Source: an uncultured Eubacteriales bacterium
GTDB taxonomy: Bacteria > Bacillota > Clostridia > Christensenellales > Aristaeellaceae
DNA: 64,000 nt
Reading direction: 5' to 3'
NCBI GenBank assembly: GCA_902790525.1
Contig: CADASI010000001.1
Location: 33,647-97,646 of the forward strand
Below, piece by piece: positions 31,820 through 40,516 of the stretch (positions are counted from its first letter, which is position 1; every line of letters begins with the position of its first letter). The notes beneath the pieces were generated by a model. It saw nothing but the letters and a program-made list of their open reading frames with translations, ran no database searches and had not been told where the DNA came from. The translations under genes were made by a program, and so were the position numbers.

Positions 31820-32230
31820 ATGCCGATGCAGATCACGGGCGCGGAATTCACCGCGCTGGCACAGGATTTCGAACGCTTGGCCCAGGTCGTCGATCCCGCC
31901 CGCGCCACATCCCTCATGGAGGAAGCGGCCCAGCCCATCCTGGAGCGGATGAAGGCGAACGCCTCGAGCAATCCACATCCGCGATCCGGAAGGCTCGTCG
32001 GCGCGATCAACACGGGGCCGCCCACGAAGAAGAATGGCGGGATCACCGTTACCGTCGGCGTCCATCGCCGGGACTGGCCGGGCGATCCCTATTATCCCGC
32101 TTACGTGGAGCTGGGCCACGGCGGCCCACATCCCGCTCCGCCTCATCCCTATGTGCGCCCGGCGTATGACGCCGCAGCGCCGGAAGCCTATGAACGCCTG
32201 CGAGCGCTGCTCGATCAGGCACTGAAATGA
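31820..32230 (+). CDS. HK97 gp10-type tail component
   Basis: 136 residues: QITGAEFTALAQDFERLAQV, MEEAAQPILERMKANASSNP, HPRSGRLVGAINTGPPTKKN, AYVELGHGGPHPAPPHPYVR, PAYDAAAPEA. The VE.GH...P.PY.RPA.D signature marks the gp10/HK97 family. Head-tail interface role. Confidence 0.9.
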   Translation: MPMQITGAEFTALAQDFERLAQVVDPARATSLMEEAAQPILERMKANASSNPHPRSGRLVGAINTGPPTKKNGGITVTVGVHRRDWPGDPYYPAYVELGHGGPHPAPPHPYVRPAYDAAAPEAYERLRALLDQALK

Positions 32231-32245
32231 TTGGAGGAAAGCATC

Positions 32246-32866
32246 ATGCCCAATACCCCTGCCGTGTCGCCCGCCGTGGCGTCCACCATCGGTCTGCAGG
32301 GCGTCGTCATCGCGCCGCTGACCGTCGATACCGAGGAGACCCTGACCTATGGCGATCTGCAGAAGGTCGCAGGTGCCATTGAGGCGACCATCACGCCGGG
32401 CAACGCCGACGCGGACGTCCAATACGCGGATGATCAGGAGTTTTCCGTCCTGTATCCCGATCCGGAGGTCGCCCTCAAGACCAAGATGGCCGACATCCCG
32501 CTGGAAATCCAGAAGATGATCTTCGGCAACACCCTGGATCAGAACGGCGTACTGATCCGCTCCGCGTCCGACACGCCGCCCTATTTCGCGTTCGGATTCC
32601 GGAGCGAAAAGAGCGACCACACCTACCGCTATGTGTGGCTCTACAAGGTGCGCGCCAAGCCCATCACCGAAACCTACGCCACGAAGGAAGGCACCAGCGT
32701 CACCCGCCAGACCGGCGAGGTCGAGTGGGTCGCCATCAAGCGCGTGCATGACGGTCGCTATCAGGCCGTGGCCGACGAGGGCCAGAACGGCTTTACCGCC
32801 GAGGCCGCCGCGACCTTCCTGGAATCCGTCTATACGCCCGTGCTGGCGGACGCCTCCCAGGGCTGA
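32246..32866 (+). CDS. Major tail protein
   Basis: 206 residues from the ATG after GGAGGAAAGCATC. Phi13-type tail tube: TEETLTYGDLQKVAGAIEAT, GNADADVQYADDQEFSVLYP, EIQKMIFGNTLDQNGVLIRS, TPPYFAFGFRSEKSDHTYRY, VWLYKVRAKPITETYATKEG. Tube subunit of a non-contractile tail; no sheath gene is present, so the virion is a siphovirus. Confidence 0.9.
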   Translation: MPNTPAVSPAVASTIGLQGVVIAPLTVDTEETLTYGDLQKVAGAIEATITPGNADADVQYADDQEFSVLYPDPEVALKTKMADIPLEIQKMIFGNTLDQNGVLIRSASDTPPYFAFGFRSEKSDHTYRYVWLYKVRAKPITETYATKEGTSVTRQTGEVEWVAIKRVHDGRYQAVADEGQNGFTAEAAATFLESVYTPVLADASQG

Positions 32867-32939
32867 CCGATGATCCTGCGGGCCGCCGCGATTCAATCAT
32901 GACGGCCCGCCAACCATAACATGATAGGAGGACAAACCC

Positions 32940-33311
32940 ATGATCAGCTGCGAACTGGGCGGCAAGAAGTACACCATGGATTTTGTGACCGGGCGCGCGC
33001 TCCGCGAGATCGACGATGCCGCCAATATGTACATACGCCTGGCGAAGATCACCGAGGATGCCGCCGCTGGGAAGGATGTGAGCGGCGAGACCCTGACCGT
33101 CCGAGAGGCCATGGACGTGATGGTCAAATGGTTCTGCCTGCTGTTCGGAAATCAATTCACGCCGGACGATATGTATGACCACTATCCCGCCGATCGGATC
33201 ATGCACGACATATCCACGGCGATCATGGCCGTGCAGACACAGACAACGGATGTGCTGTCCGAATTCCCTACGAAGCCGGCAGCGGAGAAGCAGATGCTGG
33301 ACCAGGCCTGA
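32940..33311 (+). CDS. Tail assembly chaperone, gpG-like
   Basis: 123 residues: MISCELGGKKYTMDFVTGRA, LREIDDAANMYIRLAKITED, MDVMVKWFCLLFGNQFTPDD. Typical first tail chaperone between the tube and tape-measure genes. A second ORF continues in the -1 frame across its stop, as in lambda gpG-gpGT. Confidence 0.85.
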   Translation: MISCELGGKKYTMDFVTGRALREIDDAANMYIRLAKITEDAAAGKDVSGETLTVREAMDVMVKWFCLLFGNQFTPDDMYDHYPADRIMHDISTAIMAVQTQTTDVLSEFPTKPAAEKQMLDQA

Positions 33312-33505
33312 CGCTGCCGGAATACATTTACTCCACGTACAACCTGCTGCTCAAGGACGGCTGGCGTATGCGGGAGATCGATGAGATGGATATGCTGGGG
33401 TTTCTACGCCTGCGGGCATGGGATGCCCGGCGTGAATATGACAAGGCGCATGCCACCCCTAAGAAGGTGTTCATCGATGATATCTGGCCGACATCGACGA
33501 CTTGA
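33308..33505 (+). CDS. gpT-like extension, reached by -1 frameshift
   Basis: Open in the -1 frame relative to gpG, ending at TGA 33503-33505, with no ATG/GTG start near. It encodes LTLPEYIYSTYNLLLKDGWR, MREIDEMDMLGFLRLRAWDA, RREYDKAHATPKKVFIDDIW, the usual second half of the chaperone in Bacillota phages. I see no perfect XXXYYYZ slippery heptamer; the best weak candidates are ATTCCCT near 33263 or GGAGAAG near 33284. Start coordinate is the minimum. Confidence 0.65.
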   Translation: MTLPEYIYSTYNLLLKDGWRMREIDEMDMLGFLRLRAWDARREYDKAHATPKKVFIDDIWPTSTT

Positions 33506-33529
33506 TACGATCAAAGGCGACAATTGCGC

Positions 33530-33558
33530 TTGCGGCAGTGGCAGTTTTACGGTATACT
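33530..33558 (+). promoter_or_regulatory. Promoter of moron 1
   Basis: -35 TTGCGG (33530-33535), 17-bp spacer, -10 TATACT (33553-33558), inside the tail module just after the chaperone stop. Confidence 0.75.
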
Positions 33559-33609
33559 GAAACTGTGGAACATGAATTCAAATCCGGCCGCAAAGCGAGG
33601 TTTTCAGCC

Positions 33610-34689
33610 ATGATCGGAAGGCAAGTCAGGCACAGGACATTTGGCATCGGCTCTATCATTGGATGCGAAGCCGGGAAAATCACGGTTGACTTTTCGGGGA
33701 CGATTCGACTTTTTCAATTCCCTGAATCCTTTGAGCGCTTCCTGACTACGGAAGATGAGGCTCTTCAGAGCATGGTGATTGAAGCGATTAGGGAGAACGC
33801 GGCAGCTAAGGAAAAAGCAGAAGAAGCGCGGCGATTGGTGAAAGAAGCAGAAGAGGCCGCGGCAAAGGAAGCCGCCCGGTCTGTTTCCAGAATTCCATTC
33901 CCTGTTCAGGAGAGATCTCATCCCGCCGAAAGACAGGCACATCACGACAATGTCAGCGTCGCCTTCAAATGCAATTACTGCGATGGTGGTGCCAGCGCCA
34001 CATGTATTGGGTTTCGAGGAAAGTGCTCTGATGGATTGATAAGGTTCAATATTGAGCAGGCCAAACATGTGTGGTGCTCAACAGGGTCTGTTTGCAAGGG
34101 CTATTATGACGGGCGAATTGGCCGTGCTGAATTGGATGCTTATCATGAACCCGGCAGCATTTTTGCAGCGTGTTATGAAAGCAGCTTTTTCGATACCTGG
34201 TCCATGTCAGCGGGCATCTATCAAACGGGTGAGAACGCTGGAAAGCCCATGCATTTGAACCGCATTCGCAAGGGTAGTCTCGCCGTGATGACGACGCGCA
34301 AACCTACTGATAAGGAATCAAATCGCTTTGTGTTTGCCGTGTTTATGGTAAACAATGCATACAGCGGTGATGATCAGGATGAAGGCAGTGTCACAGCCGA
34401 TCCCGTTTGGCGCATTGAATTGGCACCGGGACAGGCAGAAAGAATCCTGTTCTGGAACTACTACTTCAATGCGAGAAAGCCAGAGAAGATCGTTTTCGGC
34501 AGCGGGCTCCACAGATACCTAACAGATATCGAGGCCGCCCAGATTCTCCGTGACATCGCCTCCGTCAAGGGCGACGATTTCTCTGCCGCATTTTTCGCCC
34601 ACTTCTGTGAAGTCAATGGCATTGATGCCAATAACCTGGCGGCCCCTTCAGGCGGACTGATGAGGCAGGCCCAGGGCACCCAAGGATAA
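33610..34689 (+). CDS. Moron 1: conserved CNYCDGG-type hypothetical protein
   Basis: 359 residues from the ATG after GCGAGG; it must start after the promoter at 33530-33558. N-terminus like a small Tudor/SH3 barrel (RQVRHRTFGIGSIIGCEAGK, ITVDFSGTIRLFQFPESFER), then an Ala/Glu-rich helix, then a cysteine-rich domain (FKCNYCDGGASATCIGFRGK, CSDGLIRFNIEQAKHVWCST) and a beta-rich C-terminus (FVFAVFMVNNAYSGDDQDEG, RILFWNYYFNARKPEKIVFG). I recall the family from Bacillota genomes but know no function. It is less GC-rich than its neighbours and has its own promoter and terminator between tail genes; perhaps an exclusion or defence gene. Confidence 0.75.
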   Translation: MIGRQVRHRTFGIGSIIGCEAGKITVDFSGTIRLFQFPESFERFLTTEDEALQSMVIEAIRENAAAKEKAEEARRLVKEAEEAAAKEAARSVSRIPFPVQERSHPAERQAHHDNVSVAFKCNYCDGGASATCIGFRGKCSDGLIRFNIEQAKHVWCSTGSVCKGYYDGRIGRAELDAYHEPGSIFAACYESSFFDTWSMSAGIYQTGENAGKPMHLNRIRKGSLAVMTTRKPTDKESNRFVFAVFMVNNAYSGDDQDEGSVTADPVWRIELAPGQAERILFWNYYFNARKPEKIVFGSGLHRYLTDIEAAQILRDIASVKGDDFSAAFFAHFCEVNGIDANNLAAPSGGLMRQAQGTQG

Positions 34690-34747
34690 TTGTACGAGGC
34701 CCAAAGTATGGAGGCCGGAACAGATCATATCTAAGTATGTATCCCCT

Positions 34748-34774
34748 GCGTCACTCAAATGAGTGGCGCTTTTT
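34748..34774 (+). terminator. Moron 1 terminator
   Basis: GCGTCACTC-AAAT-GAGTGGCGC followed by TTTTT. Nearly the same hairpin closes moron 2 at 41941. Confidence 0.9.
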
Positions 34775-34795
34775 CTATGAGGAGGTCACCATTTC

Positions 34796-37700
34796 ATGGC
34801 AGAGACCTTGCGTGACATGGTTGTATCGCTGAGCCTGAACAGCGACAACTTTTCGGCAAACCTGCGCAGCATCAACCAACAGCTAAAAGAGGCGGATTCC
34901 CAATTTAAGCTGGCCGCGTCCGGCGTTACCAACTTTGAAAATACCACCGCCGGAGCCCAGGCGCAATTGCAGGCGCTGCAGCAGAAATTTCAGCTGCAAC
35001 AGCAGGCCGTCCAGCAGTATGAGCGGGCCTTGGAGGCCGCTCAAAAGAAGCTGGAAACGTCAGCGCAATCCCATGAGAAGCTGGCCGCGAAGCTGGAAAC
35101 GGCGAAGCAGCGCCATGCCGATCTCGGCCAGCAGGTGGATAAGCTGACCGCCGATCTCAAAGAAGCGGAGCAGGCCGGGATGAAGGGCACCGACGCCTAC
35201 GCCGAAATGGAGGCGGAGCTGGAACAGCTCAAGGCCGAATACGCGGCATCCGGGCAGGAGGTTGAACGGCTGGAAGGCCAGCTGTCCCGATCCGAGGGCA
35301 CCATGCAGCGCAACGCGGACGCGGTGACCCGGGCCAATACGAATCTCAACAACGCCAGGGCGGCGCTGCAGCAGACCCAGGCCCAGATCGACCAGACCAC
35401 CTCCCGCCTGGAGCGGATGCAGAACGCCTGGCTGAACGCCGCCGACCGTATGGCGAAATTCGGTGAGCGCGCCACCGCCATCGGCAAGAGCATCGAGGGT
35501 GTCGGCAGGAGTATGTCGAAGATCAGCGCTGTCGCCATTGGAGCGGGCACTGTCGCCGTCAAGACCTTCGCGAGCTATGATGACGCGATCCGGCAGGTTT
35601 ACGCCACCATGGGTATGTCCGCCGAGGAAAACGCGGAGGAAATGCAGGCTCTGACCAACGCGGCCCAGGAAATGGGCGCGGCCACGCGCTACTCCGCCAG
35701 TGAGGCAGCCTCTGCGTTGAACTACCTTGCCCTCGCCGGGTACGATTCCGAGCAGGCTATCGCCGCGCTACCCACAGTGCTGAGCCTGGCGCAAGCGGGC
35801 GGCATCGACCTGGCTTCCGCGTCTGATATGGTTACGGATTCCATGTCTGCCCTGGGGCTTGAAATGTCTTATATGCCCACCTTCGCGGATCAGATGGCGA
35901 AGGCCAGCCAGAAATCCAATACCTCTGTCGCTCAGCTGGGCGAGGCGATCCTCAAGGTGTCCGCGACGGCGAAAAACCTCAAGGGTGGAACCGTGGAATT
36001 GAACACGGCCCTGGGCATCCTGGCGGACAATGGCATCAAGGGCGCGGAGGGCGGCACCCATCTGCGCAACGTGATCCTTTCCTTGCAGAATCCCACGGAC
36101 AAGGCGGCCGTTCAGCTGGAAACCATGGGCGTAAAGGTCTACGACGCCCAGGGCAACATGCGCGGTCTCAACGAGATCTTCGGCGACCTGGAGAAGTCGA
36201 TGCACGGCTGGACCCAGGAAGCAAAAGACGCGGCCATGTCGGAGATCTTCAACAAAACGGATTTGACCGCCGTCAACGCACTGCTTTCCAATTGTGGCGA
36301 CCGCTGGAATGAACTCTCCGGCGAGATCAGCGATTGCCAGGGTACCGCGCAAAGCATGGCTGACATGATGGAGGGCGGTATCGGCGGCGCGTTCCGCTCG
36401 CTCAAGTCCGCTGTTGAAGGACTGGCCATTTCCTTCGGTGATACGCTCGCGCCGACGATCAAATCCATTGCCGAAAAGATCACGGAATACGTCCGGAAGT
36501 TCACCTCGATGGACGAGGCACACAAGAAGACCATCGTCAAGGTCGCGGCCATCGTCGCGGCAGCCGGGCCGCTGGTATTGATCCTCGGCAAGATCATCAC
36601 CGCCGTGGGCACCACCACCACCGGCATATCGAAGCTGATGGTCTTCGTGACGAAGATCCCGGGTGGATTCACGAAGGCGACTTCGTCCATCGCGACGTTT
36701 GCGAGCAAGGGCGTCGCAGCCGCGAAAACCTTCATGTCTTCCGTATCGGCAGCCGGGGGCGGTATGAAGGGCCTGCTGACGGTTATAGGCATTTCGCCTG
36801 TCGCCATCGCCGCCTTTGCGGCAGCGGCGGCATATGGCATCTATAAGCTGATCGATTGGGCGTCCGGCGCGAAGGCCGCCCGCGAGGCCCAGGAGCGACT
36901 CAACGAGACGGTCAAGGAATGGGACGACAACGTCACTACCGCCTTCGAAAAGTCCGAGGGCCTTTCCAAGTTCGGATTGACGGCGGAGGATTTCTCCGTC
37001 GATAAGGTCGGTACGGATTGGCTGTCGCAGACCATCGCCACGTGGACGGACGGCAAGAAGGAAACGGATGAGATCGTCGCCTCTACCGTCAAGGGCTTTA
37101 CCGACGGCACCGAAACGATCCGGGCGTCCCTGCAATCCCTCAAGGACAGCACGGGCGGAACGGCCCTCGGGGATCTGGACGGAGACCTCGCCGCGCTGGA
37201 CGCCATCGATGCCGAAGTCGAAAGCATCCTCAAGAAAAAGCAGAACGGTTACCTGTCGGATGATGAAACGGCCCGCCTGCAGGCGCTCATGGATCAGCGC
37301 GAGGCGATCCAGGTCAAGTATCATCTGGTAGCGGATACTGAAGGCGCGTTCGGGCAGATCGTGGATGGCGTGGAAGCGGCGCTCTCCCGTGGCGCGGATG
37401 GCGCGACAACCTATACGGATGCCTTTGCCGCCGCGACCCAGGGCATGGGCGCGTTCACGGATTCCCTGAACGCGGAATACGATGCCCGCTATAAGGTGAT
37501 CAGCGCCATGGAAGACGGCGCGGAGAAGGAACGCCAGCTGGGTGAACTGCGCACCTGGTATGATACCCAGGCGCAGGCGGCCACGGAACAGTATTACAAT
37601 ACGCTCCTGCAGACGGCGCAGGCCACCGGCGTATTCGCGGAGGGCGGGCAGTTTGCCGAGACGGCGGCGCAGCTGCAGAACATCAATACCCTGATGCATG

Positions 37701-40264
37701 CGGCCGCCGGGAAGGACGGCATGTCCGCCGAGATGACCGCGCTCCGGGACGCCCTGGCCGGGCTGGACGAAACCTCTATTGTGGAATTGGAGGCAGCCAT
37801 CGCGGCGATGGAGACAGCGGCGGCGGACGCCGGGCAATCCGTACCGGAGGAAGTGCTTGCGGCGAAGACCGCCCTGGAGGAAGTCAAGGCCGCCGCGACG
37901 GATACGAGCAACGTCTTTTCGGACGACGTTGCCGTGTCCATCGACACCATGTTCTCCGGCCTGGGGGATGAAACGCATGAGGTATTCGCCTCGCTGAACT
38001 GCGATAACCTGTCCACGGCCTACGACGCCTGGGCGGCGGGCGAGCATCAGGCGATCATTCCCTCCCTCGATACGGAAAGCCTGACGGAGATCGATCTCAC
38101 CGGTAATATCACGAACGTCCTCACCAAGGAAGGCGCGACGTTCGAGGTCGATACCCAGGGCAATATCACCGGGATTCAGTGGCCGGAAGGCACGACGTTT
38201 GAGACGGATGTGAAGGGCAACATCACTTCCGCCACGACGCCGGAGGGTACGGTCTACACCGTGGACGCCGAGGGCCACATCACATCGGTATCCAAGCCGA
38301 ACGGCGTCACCTATACCGTGGATACCCAGGGCAATGTTACCGGAATCACGACGCCGGACGGCGTGTCCTTCACTGTGGACGCACAGGGTAACGTCACGTC
38401 GATCACCACGGGTGGGGAGAATCCCTTCACAGTAAATTGTACCGGCAATATCAAGAATGTGTCCTGGCCCGAGGGTACCACCTACGAGACGGACGTTACC
38501 GGCAACGTCACCGGGATCACCACCCCGGATGGCACGACCTATACCGTGGACGCGGCGGGAAATATCACCTCCGTCACCACGCAGAGCGGCGTGACCTACT
38601 CCGTGGACGGCAGCGGCAAGATCACCGCCGTCGCGCTCGATCCGAATGTGACGCTGCCCACGGTCGATCTGCAGGCAACTGCCACGGTTTCCCAGGTCAA
38701 TTTTGACGAGGGCCAATTCACCAACAGCGGCAGGCCGGATCTGGAATTTGAGGCCGGGGCGAACAAAACCAATAACAACTTCCTCGGATGGCAGGACTGG
38801 TCTGCGTCGGGAACGGTGGAACAGCTGCATACACTGGCCCAGGCCGTGCGCGACCTGGAAGCCGCCAGGGCGGAAGTATCCTCCATGGAGGAAATGGGCA
38901 TCCCGGATGTTACCGCTTATGACGCGGCATGTCAAAAGGTGAATGCCCTGGGGGACAGCGTAACCTATCTCGGCCAATCCTTCGGAACCGAGATGTCCTA
39001 CGAGGGCGGTCTCGGTTTCCAGGCCATGGCGCAATACGTGGCCAACGGTATGCAGCTCATGAACGACGGCGCGCTGGACGGAAGTCAGATCGAGCAGTAT
39101 ACGCAGATTGTTTCCGATCTCACGACCGTCCTGGGCAGCCAGGCGGGCGAAGCGGCGGCGTCTGCCGGAACGGTCGGCACTACTCTGTCGGACGGCATGG
39201 CAGATGCCATGAACGGTTACGACTGGAACAGCACCGGCTCGACTGTCATGTCGGACATTGTATCCGGATTTGAGGCTGCCGGAGGCGATCTCAGCCAGGT
39301 CGGCGACGACGTGGCAGCTGGTATCGGGGAAGGCGAAGCGGCCCACGATTTCAGCGGGGACGCCGGGACGACTATCGATAACGACGAAACCGCGCTGCGC
39401 AACGCCGCCGACAGTCATTCTCCCGCCGCGCGATTCAATCCCCTCGGCGACGACATCGCGGCAGGTATTGGGCAGGGCATGGGCCAGCACGATTTCTCCG
39501 GAGAAGCGGAGAGCGTGGTCTCTGCCATCCAGGGCGCGTTTACGCCCGATATGCTCGTTGAAACCGGCTCCCAGACCGCTTCCGGACTTGCCGAGGGCAT
39601 GACCGGCGCGGATATGAGCAGCGCCGGATCGACGGTCAGCGGTAATGTACAGCGTGCTGTCAACGGCAGCCTTACGGCGATTACGCTTCGCCCGTCCGGA
39701 CTGGCCGCCGTTGCCGGACTGGCCGCCGGGATGAATTCATATAGCTTTGGCGCGGCGGGATCATCCGTGGCAACGCGCGTGAAATCCTCGGTTTCCTCTT
39801 CCCTCAATTCTTCCACGCTTTCGAGCGTCGGGCGGAACGCGATGGCCGGTCTCGCGGCGGGCATCCGAAGCGGCACCGCCTCGGTGGTCAGCGCAATGCG
39901 CTCCGCCGCGCAGTCTGCCGTCGCCGCCGCGAAGGCCGCCCTCAAGATTCAGTCTCCGTCCCGAGTATTCCGAGACGAGGTTGGCACCATGGTCATGAAG
40001 GGCTTTGGGGAAGGCATCCAGGACGAGACGAAGGAGCAGGCGCGGATCATTGGGAACGCGGCGCGATTCCTGACCGACGCGGCCCGGGGCGGCGTGGCCA
40101 CCGGCAGCGCCGACAACCGGCGCACGTACAACAATAACAGCACCGTGAATCTCCATGTCGCCAACATGAATGTCCGGGACAAGCAGGACATCCGATCCCT
40201 GGCCATTGAGATAGCGGGCCTGACGAAAACACAGCAGCGCGGATGCGGGCTGCGGATGGCATAG
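34796..40264 (+). CDS. Tail tape measure protein
   Basis: 1822 residues, sets tail length and is ejected with DNA. Helical N-terminus (NINQQ-type repeats; QLKEADSQFKLAASGVTNFE, coiled coil to about residue 215), then the conserved TMP core (IEGVGRSMSKISAVAIGAGT, RYSASEAASALNYLALAGYD, LGEAILKVSATAKNLKGGTV, GAEGGTHLRNVILSLQNPTD), hydrophobic segments near 580-620 and 655-690, and a C-terminus with SPSRVFRDEVGTMVMKGFGE. Residues about 1103-1293 are ten tandem 19-residue repeats, unusual for this protein. Start after GGAGGTCACCATTTC. Confidence 0.95.
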   Translation: MAETLRDMVVSLSLNSDNFSANLRSINQQLKEADSQFKLAASGVTNFENTTAGAQAQLQALQQKFQLQQQAVQQYERALEAAQKKLETSAQSHEKLAAKLETAKQRHADLGQQVDKLTADLKEAEQAGMKGTDAYAEMEAELEQLKAEYAASGQEVERLEGQLSRSEGTMQRNADAVTRANTNLNNARAALQQTQAQIDQTTSRLERMQNAWLNAADRMAKFGERATAIGKSIEGVGRSMSKISAVAIGAGTVAVKTFASYDDAIRQVYATMGMSAEENAEEMQALTNAAQEMGAATRYSASEAASALNYLALAGYDSEQAIAALPTVLSLAQAGGIDLASASDMVTDSMSALGLEMSYMPTFADQMAKASQKSNTSVAQLGEAILKVSATAKNLKGGTVELNTALGILADNGIKGAEGGTHLRNVILSLQNPTDKAAVQLETMGVKVYDAQGNMRGLNEIFGDLEKSMHGWTQEAKDAAMSEIFNKTDLTAVNALLSNCGDRWNELSGEISDCQGTAQSMADMMEGGIGGAFRSLKSAVEGLAISFGDTLAPTIKSIAEKITEYVRKFTSMDEAHKKTIVKVAAIVAAAGPLVLILGKIITAVGTTTTGISKLMVFVTKIPGGFTKATSSIATFASKGVAAAKTFMSSVSAAGGGMKGLLTVIGISPVAIAAFAAAAAYGIYKLIDWASGAKAAREAQERLNETVKEWDDNVTTAFEKSEGLSKFGLTAEDFSVDKVGTDWLSQTIATWTDGKKETDEIVASTVKGFTDGTETIRASLQSLKDSTGGTALGDLDGDLAALDAIDAEVESILKKKQNGYLSDDETARLQALMDQREAIQVKYHLVADTEGAFGQIVDGVEAALSRGADGATTYTDAFAAATQGMGAFTDSLNAEYDARYKVISAMEDGAEKERQLGELRTWYDTQAQAATEQYYNTLLQTAQATGVFAEGGQFAETAAQLQNINTLMHAAAGKDGMSAEMTALRDALAGLDETSIVELEAAIAAMETAAADAGQSVPEEVLAAKTALEEVKAAATDTSNVFSDDVAVSIDTMFSGLGDETHEVFASLNCDNLSTAYDAWAAGEHQAIIPSLDTESLTEIDLTGNITNVLTKEGATFEVDTQGNITGIQWPEGTTFETDVKGNITSATTPEGTVYTVDAEGHITSVSKPNGVTYTVDTQGNVTGITTPDGVSFTVDAQGNVTSITTGGENPFTVNCTGNIKNVSWPEGTTYETDVTGNVTGITTPDGTTYTVDAAGNITSVTTQSGVTYSVDGSGKITAVALDPNVTLPTVDLQATATVSQVNFDEGQFTNSGRPDLEFEAGANKTNNNFLGWQDWSASGTVEQLHTLAQAVRDLEAARAEVSSMEEMGIPDVTAYDAACQKVNALGDSVTYLGQSFGTEMSYEGGLGFQAMAQYVANGMQLMNDGALDGSQIEQYTQIVSDLTTVLGSQAGEAAASAGTVGTTLSDGMADAMNGYDWNSTGSTVMSDIVSGFEAAGGDLSQVGDDVAAGIGEGEAAHDFSGDAGTTIDNDETALRNAADSHSPAARFNPLGDDIAAGIGQGMGQHDFSGEAESVVSAIQGAFTPDMLVETGSQTASGLAEGMTGADMSSAGSTVSGNVQRAVNGSLTAITLRPSGLAAVAGLAAGMNSYSFGAAGSSVATRVKSSVSSSLNSSTLSSVGRNAMAGLAAGIRSGTASVVSAMRSAAQSAVAAAKAALKIQSPSRVFRDEVGTMVMKGFGEGIQDETKEQARIIGNAARFLTDAARGGVATGSADNRRTYNNNSTVNLHVANMNVRDKQDIRSLAIEIAGLTKTQQRGCGLRMA
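38102..38674 (+). repeat. Ten 19-residue repeats inside the tape measure
   Basis: Nine units of 57 bp and one of 60 bp. Consensus GN(I/V)T(G/S)(I/V)TTP(D/E)G(T/V)TYTVDAQ. The pattern resembles YD/RHS-like or beta-solenoid repeats. Codons differ between units, so they are not a recent slippage product. Confidence 0.9.
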
Positions 40265-40276
40265 GAGGTCGAAGTT

Positions 40277-40414
40277 ATGTTTCATCGTATCACGGATGAT
40301 CAGTGGGTGTCAATCGTATCTGTGGCCTGTATCATCTTTCTCATCATGACCATGGGTGGTTTCTTCTACGCCTTCTATCACATTGTTGAAATCTTCCGGG
40401 AAATGCTTTTGTAA
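40277..40414 (+). CDS. Small single-pass membrane protein
   Basis: 45 residues, ATG after AGGAGGTCGAAGTT. One membrane segment: VSIVSVACIIFLIMTMGGFF, then YAFYHIVEIFREMLL. Small hydrophobic proteins directly after the tape measure occur in many Bacillota siphophages; function unknown. Confidence 0.75.
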   Translation: MFHRITDDQWVSIVSVACIIFLIMTMGGFFYAFYHIVEIFREMLL

Positions 40415-40448
40415 GCCGGTATGGAGCCTCTCAGATTCCTGGTTTGAA

Positions 40449-40477
40449 TTGCGCCAAAGTCCTTCGCGTGATATAAT
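40449..40477 (+). promoter_or_regulatory. Promoter of moron 2
   Basis: -35 TTGCGC (40449-40454), 17-bp spacer, perfect -10 TATAAT (40472-40477), 39 bp before the beta-lactamase-like start. Confidence 0.85.
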
Positions 40478-40516
40478 GGGTTTCATATAAATCGGGATTT
40501 GCGGAGGAAAGACTTT

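Noticed and set aside
35768-39490. 1240-codon antisense open frame
   Set aside because: Shadow of the tape-measure gene in GC-rich DNA; low-complexity composition, no ribosome site, no known domain.
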